Source: a virus. Taken from it: a stretch of DNA of 40,954 bases. A program made the translations under genes and the position numbers. Below are positions 1 through 8,291 of this stretch, piece after piece (position 1 is the stretch's first letter; each line of letters begins with the position of its first letter). Under the pieces are notes generated by a model. The model searched no databases and was not told the origin of the DNA. It was given only the letters and a program-made list of their open reading frames with translations. Location of the stretch: positions 1-40,954 of the IMG/VR virus record IMGVR_UViG_3300045131_001339; one strand, written 5' to 3'.

Positions 1-483
1 GTTAGTGTTAGTACTATAGACCCACTTAAAACCGAATATGTTTGTGCAAAAGATATTCTTGTTGAAAGTTATAGTGCTCCTTTAGATATTGTCTTTGTAG
101 GATTATGTCCGTCAACAACACCTACACCAACCGTCACCTCAACTCCAACACAAACATCAGTAACACCAACACCAACATCTACTTCTCCCACACCAACTGT
201 TACACCAACACCAACTGTTACACCAACAACTGTTTTTATGTATAATTTACGAACAGGAGGTTGGTATCAAGATGTTTGTGGTTCTGTTAATATGACGGCT
301 AATCCAGCAAATGTGACCATTTATACATCAAAACTTTTTTCAAATTTAGTTAAAGGTGATTATGTTTATGGTGATAAATCTTTAACAATACCACCAAATG
401 GTACCAATTTTACAATATCCGATGGTGCCACATTTATACAATTAGGGGGTAATCAAGTTATTAATGTCGGAATTTGTGGATAA
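1..483 (+). CDS. Fibre/adhesin-like protein with Thr-Pro linker (5' end missing)
   Basis: The reading frame is open from base 1, so the start lies outside the window; the visible part is 160 codons. It has a short N-side segment ending in a Cys (Leu-Cys-Pro at about residues 36-38), then a linker of about 40 residues made of TPTPT/PTVT-type units, then a compact beta-rich C-terminal module of about 80 residues that ends in an Ile-Cys-Gly. The order linker plus Cys-containing module is the same as in the large protein at 1736-3646, so I take it as a surface-exposed fibre or decoration protein. No enzyme motif is visible. The Thr-rich linker is a plausible O-glycosylation target for the transferases encoded downstream (inference). 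Confidence 0.6.
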   Translation, partial: VSVSTIDPLKTEYVCAKDILVESYSAPLDIVFVGLCPSTTPTPTVTSTPTQTSVTPTPTSTSPTPTVTPTPTVTPTTVFMYNLRTGGWYQDVCGSVNMTANPANVTIYTSKLFSNLVKGDYVYGDKSLTIPPNGTNFTISDGATFIQLGGNQVINVGICG

Positions 484-508
484 TGAATTATAAAGTAAAA
501 AGTGTCTA

Positions 509-516
509 TATTTATT
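509..516 (+). promoter_or_regulatory. Putative late promoter box TATTTATT, 3 nt before ATG
   Basis: The sequence TATATTTATT lies directly before AAC-ATGG of the next gene. The same ten bases three bases before ATGG recur at 8292 and, on the minus strand, at 13709. The box family TATTTATN precedes most structural transcription units here. Confidence 0.5.
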
Positions 517-519
517 AAC

Positions 520-1059
520 ATGGCAGATTGTGGTGTATTAATTTCTAGTGTAAATTTGAGTGGATTAACAACCGAAGTTACGTTCTTTCCTCAAACGGGA
601 GGTACCGTAGATTTAGGGTATCAAGTTTTTCCATTTAGCTATGTTGCGGATTATTATTATGGGACATATAATTGTTATGTACCAACATATGCGTATACCT
701 ATACAATTGCCATATTAGGACCAACTCCAACTCCAACACCAACCAATACGACAACACCTACTGTGACTCCGACTCAAACACCTAGTGTAACTCCAACTAA
801 TACGGAAACTTTAACACAAACTCCAACCCAAACGACTACTCAAACTCAAACACCTACTAATACAGGAACACCTACTCAAACACAAACGACTACTCAAACT
901 CAAACACCTACTAATACAGGAACACCTACTCAAACGCCAACCTACACTCAAACCCCAACCCCAACAGAAATACCTATAGTTCTTATAAACCCAATCCTAA
1001 TTGATATTCCAAACGAATATCTTAGTGTTGGGAATGACGAATATCTAAAATTTAATTAA
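520..1059 (+). CDS. Small fibre protein with mucin-like Thr/Pro/Gln repeat
   Basis: About 179 residues. An N-terminal beta-rich domain of roughly 68 residues with several Tyr and three Cys is followed by about 85 residues of TPTPT, TQTPT and TNTGTPT units, then a hydrophobic C-terminal tail. The linker holds two near-identical 18-residue units (DNA period 54, from 832). I chose the ATG at 520 over the in-frame GTG at 502 because ATGGC is the usual start of structural genes in this window and because the putative promoter box would otherwise lie inside the gene. No catalytic motif is seen. Likely a virion surface or tail-fibre accessory protein; the function is inferred from the repeats and neighbours only. 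Confidence 0.6.
   Translation: MADCGVLISSVNLSGLTTEVTFFPQTGGTVDLGYQVFPFSYVADYYYGTYNCYVPTYAYTYTIAILGPTPTPTPTNTTTPTVTPTQTPSVTPTNTETLTQTPTQTTTQTQTPTNTGTPTQTQTTTQTQTPTNTGTPTQTPTYTQTPTPTEIPIVLINPILIDIPNEYLSVGNDEYLKFN
718..972 (+). repeat. Thr/Pro/Gln-coding minisatellite
   Basis: Low-complexity run of ACTCCAAC/ACTCAAAC-type units that stays in frame and encodes TPT and TQT repeats. Inside it a 54-base unit is repeated nearly perfectly in tandem (832-885 and 886-939), a whole number of codons (18). Confidence 0.85.
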
Positions 1060-1071
1060 AAACACAAAAAT

Positions 1072-1650
1072 ATGTTGACAGGAAAAACAATTAGCGAATT
1101 ACCACAATTAACAGGAGTGACCGATACTATGGTACTACCCGTAGAATTAAGTGGAGTGACTTATCATGTTGATTATGTTCAGATTGCACATAAAGCAAAT
1201 GCTGCCTACTATAATACCGAGACACAAATAGTTTCTGGGTCTAATACACCATCAATTGTATTACTAAACACTATTGTAAATGAATCAAATATTAGATTGG
1301 TTAACAATTCAAAAATTTATGTTGACTTAGACGGTACCTACCAATTGGGAGTATCTTATCAATTAGGGAAAGCAACACTTGCAGGTGGTGCAGCAACAAT
1401 TGTTTTTTGGGTTAGAGTTGATGGTGTTGATGTAACAGATAGTGCAGGGGAAATTGTTTTAGTTAATAATACAGATAAAACATTACCTTTTATCCCATAT
1501 TATTTTGATTTAACCGCTGGTCAATACATTGAACTTGTCTTTGCATCGGCGGATGACACCGCTAAAGTCTTCACCGTACCCGCTTCATCATCACCATATG
1601 TTAGACCTTTAATTCCATCGACATATGTTACAATAAACCAATTATCTTAA
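1072..1650 (+). CDS. Beta-rich tail/receptor-binding-type structural protein
   Basis: 192 residues. The N-terminus (about residues 5-40) has the pattern K-x-I-S-E-L-P ... L-P-V-E-L-S-G-V-T ... V-D-Y, which is common at the start of phage tail-spike and fibre proteins. The remainder alternates hydrophobic and polar residues, with YQLGVSYQLG, FWVRVDGVDV and a final YVTINQL strand, as in C1q/TNF-like or head-binding jelly-roll domains of phage appendages. It starts 12 bases after the preceding stop with no promoter box of its own, so it is probably co-transcribed with it. It lacks the Thr-Pro linker of its neighbours. The fold assignment is by pattern only. Confidence 0.55.
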   Translation: MLTGKTISELPQLTGVTDTMVLPVELSGVTYHVDYVQIAHKANAAYYNTETQIVSGSNTPSIVLLNTIVNESNIRLVNNSKIYVDLDGTYQLGVSYQLGKATLAGGAATIVFWVRVDGVDVTDSAGEIVLVNNTDKTLPFIPYYFDLTAGQYIELVFASADDTAKVFTVPASSSPYVRPLIPSTYVTINQLS

Positions 1651-1709
1651 TAATAGGTAATAAAAATATAAAATTTAAACCCTATTTAATAAATTAGAAT
1701 AAATCGTAG

Positions 1710-1717
1710 TATTTATA
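1710..1717 (+). promoter_or_regulatory. Putative late promoter box TATTTATA
   Basis: Located 18 bases before the ATG at 1736, in an 85-base intergenic gap that holds nothing else recognisable. Confidence 0.5.
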
Positions 1718-1735
1718 AGAAAATAGAAATATACC

Positions 1736-3646
1736 ATGGCATGTAGTAAATATACTTTAACGAACACCGGTTCAACAATTGTGAACTTTAATTATAGAAG
1801 ATGCGATGACTCTCTTTGGGAGTATCAAGTTGAATTGAACCCTAACCAAACAAAAAACATTTGGTTAATTAATAATACATATTCAATATCTCCTGTTTAT
1901 GTTAATTCGGTTTCTTTGTTTAATCAAGGTGCGTTTCCTCCTGTTGGTCAAACGGCAACGCCAACTCCAACTGCGACTCAAACCCCAACTATAACTCCAA
2001 CTCAAACTCAAACTCCTACGCCGAGTACGACTGCGACTCAAACCCCAACTCAAACTGGAACACCAACTCAAACTCCTACTAATACGCAAACTCAAACTCA
2101 AACTCCTACTAACACCGAAACTCCAACTCAAACTCAAACCCCTACTAACACCGAAACTCCAACTCAAACTCCAACTCAAACACCAACCCAAACTCAAACA
2201 CAAACTCCAACTAATACAGAAACCCCAACTCAAACTCAAACTCCAACTAACACAGAAACTCCAACTCAAACACAAACACAAACAGTGACAGGAACGGCGA
2301 ATGTAACTCCAACAGTAACTCCAACTCAAACTCAAACACCAACTTCACCTCTTCAAGTATTTAACATATTTTCAGGAGACAGTTCAAATGAAGCTTGTAA
2401 TTCTGGAATTTCAACAACACTATACGCATTTAATCCAACATTTGATGCAAATACTCAATTCTATAATGACCCATCAGGAATTGTTACAATTGATTTAACA
2501 GGATTCTATAGTAACAATTCATCTGTTACTGAATTAAGTTCAGGTGGAACTCAACTAGGGTTCTATAGTCTTTGCTCATTATTACCAACTTCAACTCCAA
2601 CAGCGACAACTACTCAAACACCTACAAATACACCAACACAAACAACAACACCAACAGCAACATTTGGTTATTATACCTATAGTTTAGGTACGGGTAGCAC
2701 AACAAATGAAGCATGTGCTGATTTTAGTTCAGCCCCTAATACAGTTTATGGAACAGTTGCGGGTGGAGTAGGACCAAATTTAGGTGAATACTTATACGTT
2801 AATACATCATTGACAACACCTGTTGCTGATGGTTATTACTCTAACGGTGTTGATTGGTATCAAGTATCAGGTGGAGCAGGACAAATTACTACAACAGACC
2901 CTAATGGATGTGTGGGATTAATTACTCCAACTCCAACATCAAGTAATACTCCAACCCCTACAGAAACACCAACTAATACACCAACAGTAACAGAGACACC
3001 AACAGGAACACCAACCCAAACACCAACTAATACTGAAACTTCAACACCAACTCCAACTCAAACACCAACTCCAACATCTCCTCTTTTCGCATTTAATGTG
3101 TTCTCAGGAAGTACTTCAAATACTGCATGTACGTCTGGAGTTGCAATAACACTACACGGATTTAACGCATTGTTTGACGCAAATACTCAATTCTATAATA
3201 ATTCAGACGGAACTGTTACGATTGATTTAGCAGGTTTCTTTAGTGATGGAACATCTGTTACACAATTAAGTTCAGGTGGAGCTCAAATAGGTTCTTTCAC
3301 ACTTTGTTCAGTAGTACCGACAGTAACTCCAACAGTAACTCAAACTTCAACACCAACAATGACACCAACACAAACAACAACACCAACAGCTACATTTGGT
3401 TATTACACTTATAGTTTAGGTACAGGTACAACGGCAAATTTAGCATGTATTGACTTTGGTTCCGCACCTAACACAATTTACGGAACAGTTGCAGGTGGTG
3501 TAGGTCCTAATGTTAGTGAATATTTATATGTTAATACTGCACTAACAATCCCAGTAACGAATGGTTATTACTCTAACGGTGTAGCTTGGTATCAAGTAAC
3601 AGGTGGTGCAGGACAAATTACCTCATCAGACCCTAACGGTTGTTAA
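1736..3646 (+). CDS. Multidomain mucin-like fibre protein with internal duplication
   Basis: 636 residues. A 70-residue N-terminal domain (start [12 protein letters not shown]) is followed by a linker of about 130 residues of TPTQT/TNTETPT units, then module A (about 207-285, ending in Cys), a Thr-Pro linker, module B (about 308-395, ending PNGC), another linker, then a second A (about 450-525) and a second B (about 553-636). The second A-B pair is offset by exactly 732 bases, so it is an in-frame tandem duplication. Each module has conserved Cys residues and aromatic beta-strand patterns but no enzyme motif. I read it as a beads-on-a-string surface fibre or adhesin. The Thr-rich linkers resemble O-glycosylated mucin or PTVT-type linkers; glycosylation is inference from the transferase operon next door. 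Confidence 0.65.
   Translation: MACSKYTLTNTGSTIVNFNYRRCDDSLWEYQVELNPNQTKNIWLINNTYSISPVYVNSVSLFNQGAFPPVGQTATPTPTATQTPTITPTQTQTPTPSTTATQTPTQTGTPTQTPTNTQTQTQTPTNTETPTQTQTPTNTETPTQTPTQTPTQTQTQTPTNTETPTQTQTPTNTETPTQTQTQTVTGTANVTPTVTPTQTQTPTSPLQVFNIFSGDSSNEACNSGISTTLYAFNPTFDANTQFYNDPSGIVTIDLTGFYSNNSSVTELSSGGTQLGFYSLCSLLPTSTPTATTTQTPTNTPTQTTTPTATFGYYTYSLGTGSTTNEACADFSSAPNTVYGTVAGGVGPNLGEYLYVNTSLTTPVADGYYSNGVDWYQVSGGAGQITTTDPNGCVGLITPTPTSSNTPTPTETPTNTPTVTETPTGTPTQTPTNTETSTPTPTQTPTPTSPLFAFNVFSGSTSNTACTSGVAITLHGFNALFDANTQFYNNSDGTVTIDLAGFFSDGTSVTQLSSGGAQIGSFTLCSVVPTVTPTVTQTSTPTMTPTQTTTPTATFGYYTYSLGTGTTANLACIDFGSAPNTIYGTVAGGVGPNVSEYLYVNTALTIPVTNGYYSNGVAWYQVTGGAGQITSSDPNGC
1951..2345 (+). repeat. Long Thr/Pro/Gln-coding low-complexity tract
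   Basis: Nearly 400 bases of CCAACTCAAACTC-type repeats kept in frame, encoding about 130 residues of [15 protein letters not shown]-like units. Codons for Thr vary (ACT, ACA, ACC, ACG), so the repeat is partly degenerate at the DNA level but very regular in protein. Confidence 0.85.
2344..3646 (+). repeat. 732-bp tandem in-frame duplication (modules A-B and A'-B')
   Basis: Matching points in the two copies are always 732 bases apart: the CCTCTT at 2348 and 3080, the AAATACTCAATT at 2449 and 3181, and the CATTTGGT at 2661 and 3393. 732 is 244 codons, so the frame is kept. The second copy stops after module B' at the gene's end. Confidence 0.85.
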
Positions 3647-3679
3647 TAATTTAAAATAAAAATAAAATATATTATTCAA

Positions 3680-3707
3680 AACCCTCGACATTCTCGGGGG
3701 TTTTTTT
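3680..3707 (+). terminator. Intrinsic terminator after the fibre gene
   Basis: Stem CCCTCGA / TCGGGGG (one T-G wobble), loop CATTC, followed by seven T. It separates the fibre genes from the glycosyltransferase operon. Confidence 0.8.
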
Positions 3708-3708
3708 A

Positions 3709-3716
3709 TGTTTATC
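3709..3716 (+). promoter_or_regulatory. Weak late-box variant TGTTTATC
   Basis: One mismatch to the TATTTATC form of the box, 16 bases before the start at 3733 and directly after a terminator, where a promoter for the glycosyltransferase operon is expected. Confidence 0.3.
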
Positions 3717-3732
3717 ATAAAATATACAATAT

Positions 3733-4998
3733 ATGAAAATTTTTATTCAGATTGCGTCCTATCGAGACCCACAATTAGTACCAACTATTAAAGATATGTT
3801 GGCAAACGCCAAAAGACCCAAAAATTTAGTGTTGTCAATTGCAAGACAATTTGCTGAAGAAGACGGGTTTGATAACTTAGATGAATATAGAGATGATAAG
3901 AGATTTAAAATCTTAGATATCCCATATCAAGAAGCCAAAGGAGTTTGTTGGGCAAGAAACTTAACTCAACAACTTTATGACGGTGAAACATATACCTTAC
4001 AAATTGATTCTCATATGAGATTTGTTAAGGATTGGGATGATATCCTAATCAAAATGATTAAGGGTCTACAAAAAGATGGTTATAAGAAGCCTCTACTTAC
4101 GGGTTATGTACCATCTTTTGACCCTGAAAATGACCCAGCAGGAAGGTCTCAAGAAGCTTGGAGAATGGTGTTTGATAGATTTATTCCTGAAGGAGCAGTA
4201 TTCTTCTTACCTGAAACAATTCCAGGTTGGAAAGAAATGAAAAAACCTGTTACCGCAAGATTCTATTCTGCCCACTTCTGTTTTACATTAGGAGAATTTT
4301 CAAAAGAAGTTCAACACAACCCTGAATATTATTTCCACGGAGAAGAGATTTCAATTGCTGCTAGAGCTTACACTTGGGGTTATGATTTATTCCATACTCA
4401 CATACCTGTTGTTTACCACGAATACACTCGTAAAGGTAGAACAAAACAATGGGACGATGATAAAACTTGGGGTGATAAAAACAAACATTCTCACCATACA
4501 AATAGAAAACTATTTGGAATGGATGGTGAAAAACAAGAAGGACATGATGGACCTTACGGATTTGGAACTGTTAGGACTTTAAAAGATTATGAAAAATATT
4601 CAGGTCTTTTATTTGAAAAGAGAGCAATTGACAAATATACTTTAGATAAAAATTATCCACCAAACCCATATAACTTTGAAACAGAACAAGAATGGAAAGA
4701 TAGTTTCTGTATGGTGTTTAAACATTGTATTGATATTGGATATTCTCAAGTTACTGAAACTGATTATGACTTTTGGGTTGTTGCGTTCCACGGTAAAGAA
4801 GATAAAACATTATTTAGAAAAGATGCCGATAAGAATGAAATTGCAGGATTTATGAGAGACCCTGATAAATATTGTAAAGTTTGGAGAGATTTTCAAACAG
4901 ACGAATTACCAGAATACTGGGTTGTGTGGCCACACTCAGAATCAAAAGGGTGGTGTGATAGAATTACAGGTCAATTAAACCACAATGTTGTAAGTTAA
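3733..4998 (+). CDS. GT60-like polypeptide GlcNAc-transferase
   Basis: 421 residues. The N-terminus IQIASYRDPQLVPTI (5-19), the GVCWARN block (70-76), the acidic/His site around I-D-S-H (91-94), the HGEE block (202-205) and the YHEY block (228-231) are the pattern of the Pfam GlcNAc family (PF11397, CAZy GT60). Characterised members in Dictyostelium and Trypanosoma transfer GlcNAc from UDP-GlcNAc to Thr or hydroxyproline of proteins. The last 130 residues (about 290-421) look like a separate alpha/beta domain I do not recognise. It is first in a four-gene operon and its stop overlaps the next start (TAATG). Substrate is not shown by sequence; the upstream Thr/Pro-rich fibres are the obvious candidates, with host or virion glycans as the alternative. 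Confidence 0.72.
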   Translation: MKIFIQIASYRDPQLVPTIKDMLANAKRPKNLVLSIARQFAEEDGFDNLDEYRDDKRFKILDIPYQEAKGVCWARNLTQQLYDGETYTLQIDSHMRFVKDWDDILIKMIKGLQKDGYKKPLLTGYVPSFDPENDPAGRSQEAWRMVFDRFIPEGAVFFLPETIPGWKEMKKPVTARFYSAHFCFTLGEFSKEVQHNPEYYFHGEEISIAARAYTWGYDLFHTHIPVVYHEYTRKGRTKQWDDDKTWGDKNKHSHHTNRKLFGMDGEKQEGHDGPYGFGTVRTLKDYEKYSGLLFEKRAIDKYTLDKNYPPNPYNFETEQEWKDSFCMVFKHCIDIGYSQVTETDYDFWVVAFHGKEDKTLFRKDADKNEIAGFMRDPDKYCKVWRDFQTDELPEYWVVWPHSESKGWCDRITGQLNHNVVS

Positions 4999-5732
4999 TG
5001 AATATTACCGATATACCTAAATTTATTGTTAATTTAGAAAGAAGACCTGACCGATTAGAACACATCAAAAAAGAGATGGAATATATCGGTTGGGATTATG
5101 AAATATTTAAAGCAGTTGATTTAAATAATCATGGGGGGTGTACATTATCCCATGTAGAAATATTAAAAATTGCTAAAGAAAGAGGTTATGAATCAGTAAT
5201 GGTTATTGAGGATGATTGTACATTCTTACCATATTCAAAAGATTTGATAAATAAAATTGAAACTGAAACAGGTGAATTTGAATTTGGGATTATTAATCTT
5301 GCTCCCACTTTAAATAGACCTGTAAATCGTAGTGAGGAATTACCGTTATTTTTAGACATAACAAATCTTCCACCAAAAAAAGAACACGAACGAGGGATAT
5401 TTGCAACTAATATGATATTATATCATAAGTCAATTTATGATAATGTTATTGAAATGGAGAAACCTGAAATTTTAGGGTATTATGCTATTGATGATTATAT
5501 CTATCAATTTATTTTACCAATCAAACAAAGTTATTCTCCAATATTACCAATCGCCCCTCAAATGAGTAGTTGGTCCGATGTATCTCAGGGTCAGTATAAT
5601 AATTTTTATACTCAAACTTATAATTGGAATGGGTATAGTCCTTGTAAAATACCTTCGGAATATTTAAACGGAACATTAACACAAGATTTAAAAAACAATA
5701 AAGAACACAAACAATTTACATATGTCAGTTAA
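4998..5732 (+). CDS. Glycosyltransferase family 25
   Basis: 244 residues. FIVNLERRPDRLEHI (9-23) is the signature nucleotide-binding start of GT25 (PF01755, LPS galactosyl/glucosyltransferase type). GCTLSHVEIL (47-56) and the VIEDDC acidic site (E71-D72-D73) complete the GT-A fold core. The family usually adds a sugar to an existing glycan on lipooligosaccharide or protein (collagen GT25 in animals). Translation is coupled to the upstream GT60-like gene by a one-base overlap, and the gene overlaps the next by 11 bases, so the enzymes are made together. It probably extends a glycan begun by the first enzyme (inference). Confidence 0.82.
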   Translation: MNITDIPKFIVNLERRPDRLEHIKKEMEYIGWDYEIFKAVDLNNHGGCTLSHVEILKIAKERGYESVMVIEDDCTFLPYSKDLINKIETETGEFEFGIINLAPTLNRPVNRSEELPLFLDITNLPPKKEHERGIFATNMILYHKSIYDNVIEMEKPEILGYYAIDDYIYQFILPIKQSYSPILPIAPQMSSWSDVSQGQYNNFYTQTYNWNGYSPCKIPSEYLNGTLTQDLKNNKEHKQFTYVS

Positions 5733-6609
5733 AGTTAAATTTATTACATCAATTTATAGTGATTTATATGGTACAGAATTTGGAGGTAGAATGAGTAGGG
5801 GAGGGCACTATAGTTATAGTTTACTTTCTTTATTAAAAATGACCGACGCAGATTTTTTATGCTATACCTCAGATAGAGAAATAGAACCATTAAAACAATT
5901 TTTTTATGAGACCCATTCAATATCTCCTGAAAAATTAAAATTTGAAATTTTTGATATTTCAAAAACAAAATTCCAACATTTAATTGAAGAATATAAAGAT
6001 GTTGAAATGACTAAAAGGTCTGATAGATGTGTTGAAATTCAATACTCTAAATTTCATTGGTGGTGGAACGAAGATAAGTCCTACGATTATTATTATTGGA
6101 TTGACGCAGGATTATCTCATTGTGGGTTAGTACCTAACAAATATTTAAGTGGAACTCATCCTGAACAAAGATATTATGAATGTAGTTTATTTAATAATGA
6201 TTTCTTACATAATATGATTGAAGATACTGGTGATAAATTCTTAATTATTGGTAAAGATAACGATAGAAACTTTTGGTCTCAAACTTTAGACCCAAAATGG
6301 TACACAGAGTATGATAGGTCTCTTCATATTATAGGAGGATTGTTTGGTGGCCATAGAGATAAATGGGATAAAATAGTTAATATGTTTGAAGACTATGCGG
6401 AAAAAACTATTGTTGATGCAAAAAATTTACATCACGAAGAACCAATTATGACTTTGATGTATTTTAACCATAAAGAATTATTTGAAAGAAAACATTTTGA
6501 TATTTGGTGGTGTAGAGATAATGCACCCGCAGGAGTAACGGATGAAATGTTTACATTAAACATAAGCTTTTTTAAAATTTTAGAAGAATTAAATAGAATA
6601 TATGAGTAA
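5722..6609 (+). CDS. HtrL/YibB-like putative glycosyltransferase
   Basis: 295 residues. It begins VKFITSIYSDLYG, has YYYWIDAGLSH at 123-133, then an IIGGLFGG segment and a HEEPIMTLMYF segment near the C-terminus. These blocks match the layout of the HtrL/YibB family (PF09612), which is found in surface-polysaccharide loci and treated as glycosyltransferase-like; the W-I-D is the likely DxD-equivalent site. It is clearly a paralogue of the N-terminal half of the next gene, which has WIDGGLTN and GGFFGG at the same places. It overlaps both neighbours (11 and 8 bases). Activity and sugar are unknown. Confidence 0.55.
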   Translation: MSVKVKFITSIYSDLYGTEFGGRMSRGGHYSYSLLSLLKMTDADFLCYTSDREIEPLKQFFYETHSISPEKLKFEIFDISKTKFQHLIEEYKDVEMTKRSDRCVEIQYSKFHWWWNEDKSYDYYYWIDAGLSHCGLVPNKYLSGTHPEQRYYECSLFNNDFLHNMIEDTGDKFLIIGKDNDRNFWSQTLDPKWYTEYDRSLHIIGGLFGGHRDKWDKIVNMFEDYAEKTIVDAKNLHHEEPIMTLMYFNHKELFERKHFDIWWCRDNAPAGVTDEMFTLNISFFKILEELNRIYE

Positions 6610-8275
6610 TATAACTTTAGTAACGGGTATTTGGGATATAGGTAGAGGAAACCTAACAGAGGGATGGAGTAGACCATTCCAACATTATTTAGACAAATTT
6701 GAAAAATTATTAGAGGTTGAAGAAAACCTTATAATTTTTGGTGATGAAGAATTAAGAGAATTTGTTTTCCAAAAAAGAAAACACGAAAATACACAGTTTA
6801 TTGTTAGACCTTTAAGTTGGTTTACAGATTCAGAGTTTTTTCCTTTAATTCAAAACATTAGGACTAACCCTGAATGGTATAATCAAGTTGGTTGGTTATC
6901 AGAGTCAACTCAAGCAAAATTAGATAATTACAATCCTTTGGTGATGTCTAAAGTTTTTTTATTAAATGATGCCAGAATTATGGACCAATTTAATTCAGAA
7001 TATATGTTTTGGATTGATGGTGGATTAACAAATACGGTACATCCAGGATATTTTACACATGATAAAGTTTTAGACAAGTTATCAAAATATGTTTCTAAAT
7101 TTTCATTTGTTAGTTTTCCATACGATGCAGAGACTGAAATACACGGGTTTAATTACCCAAAATTAAATGAATATGCAGGAAACAAAGTAACTAAAGTTTC
7201 TCGAGGAGGATTTTTTGGTGGACCAACACATACAATCTCAGATATTAATGGGATATATTATGGGTTATTAAAATCTACATTACAAGAGGGGTATATGGGT
7301 ACTGAAGAATCAATCTTTAGTATTATGTCATATAAACATTCTGATTTAATTAACTATTTTGAAATAGAATCAAATGGATTAATTGGTGGGTTTTTTGAAA
7401 GTTTAAAAAACGATGAACTTAAAGTAAAAAATGAAAATGGGACTAAAGAAATTAATTCATTGGACACAGGTAAAGTTGGATTATATGTCATTACCTTTAA
7501 TAGTCCAAAACAATTTAGAACTCTTATTGATTCTATGTTGGCGTATGACGGAGATTACATTTTAAAAACTAAAAAGTTTTTATTAGATAACTCTTCTGAT
7601 TTATCAACTACTGAAGAATATTTGAAAATTTGTGAGGAATATGGGTTTGAACATATTAAGAAAGATAATTTAGGTATATGTGGAGGAAGACAATGGATTG
7701 CAGAACATTTTGAAGAAACAGATTTAGACTATTATTTGTTTTTTGAAGATGATATGTTTTTTTATCCAAATGAAGGTGCCGTTTGTAGAAATGGATTTAG
7801 CAGATATGTACCAAACTTATATTCAAAATCTTTAGAAATAATGAAAAAAGAAAACTTTGATTTCTTAAAGATGAATTATTCTGAGTTCTATGGTGATAAT
7901 GGAACCCAATGGGCGTGGTACAATGTACCTCAATCAGTTAGAGATGAATTTTGGCCGGGTAAACCAAGACTTCCTGAGATGGGACTTGACCCTAATGCAC
8001 CAAAAACCAAATTTAACTCGGTATTATCACACAAAAGTATTCCATACGCTGTTGGTGAAGTTTACTATTGTAATTGGCCTCAAATTGTTAGTAGACCTGG
8101 TAATAAAAAAATGTTCTTGGATACAACATGGGCACACCCATTTGAACAAACTTGGATGAGTCATATGTATCAATTGGTTAAAAAAGATGAATTGTATCCA
8201 GGTTTATTACTTATGACACCAACAGAGCATGATAGATTTGAACATTATAGTAGAGAGTTGAGAAAAGAATCATAA
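6602..8275 (+). CDS. Two-domain glycosyltransferase (HtrL/YibB-like + GT-A)
   Basis: 557 residues. Domain 1 (about 1-280) starts ITLVTGIWDIGRG and contains FWIDGGLTN near residue 136 and GGFFGG near 203, so it is an HtrL/YibB-like domain related to the preceding protein. Domain 2 (about 288-557) begins VGLYVITFNSPKQF, continues with a GICGGRQW segment and has FFEDDMFF near 380, which is a GT2-like GT-A layout with an E-D-D metal site. It is therefore probably bifunctional, adding two successive sugars. It is the last gene of the operon; only 16 bases, holding a late box, separate it from the next gene. Confidence 0.65.
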   Translation: MSNITLVTGIWDIGRGNLTEGWSRPFQHYLDKFEKLLEVEENLIIFGDEELREFVFQKRKHENTQFIVRPLSWFTDSEFFPLIQNIRTNPEWYNQVGWLSESTQAKLDNYNPLVMSKVFLLNDARIMDQFNSEYMFWIDGGLTNTVHPGYFTHDKVLDKLSKYVSKFSFVSFPYDAETEIHGFNYPKLNEYAGNKVTKVSRGGFFGGPTHTISDINGIYYGLLKSTLQEGYMGTEESIFSIMSYKHSDLINYFEIESNGLIGGFFESLKNDELKVKNENGTKEINSLDTGKVGLYVITFNSPKQFRTLIDSMLAYDGDYILKTKKFLLDNSSDLSTTEEYLKICEEYGFEHIKKDNLGICGGRQWIAEHFEETDLDYYLFFEDDMFFYPNEGAVCRNGFSRYVPNLYSKSLEIMKKENFDFLKMNYSEFYGDNGTQWAWYNVPQSVRDEFWPGKPRLPEMGLDPNAPKTKFNSVLSHKSIPYAVGEVYYCNWPQIVSRPGNKKMFLDTTWAHPFEQTWMSHMYQLVKKDELYPGLLLMTPTEHDRFEHYSRELRKES

Positions 8276-8280
8276 CAGTA

Positions 8281-8288
8281 TATTTATT
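8281..8288 (+). promoter_or_regulatory. Putative late promoter box TATTTATT, 3 nt before ATG
   Basis: TATATTTATT-GTT-ATGG. Same spacing to the start codon as at 520 and 13709. Confidence 0.5.
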
Positions 8289-8291
8289 GTT

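Noticed and set aside
502-519. GTG start at 502 for the small fibre gene
   Set aside because: It would place the TATATTTATT box inside the gene; the ATG at 520 gives the usual ATGGC start.
1883-2335. Long minus-strand ORF rich in Ser, Trp and Leu opposite the fibre linker
   Set aside because: It is the antisense image of the Thr/Pro/Gln repeat; its composition is only the complement of the repeat and it has no start signal.
718-2345. Regularly spaced repeats that could suggest a CRISPR array
   Set aside because: The repeats are short, in frame, have no unique spacers of constant length and encode Thr/Pro linkers.
4355-4582. 75-codon plus-strand ORF inside the GT60-like gene
   Set aside because: It overlaps a strongly supported gene in another frame and has a protein of no recognisable pattern.
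7890-8159. 89-codon plus-strand ORF inside the two-domain transferase
   Set aside because: Shadow of the GT-A domain coding sequence in another frame.
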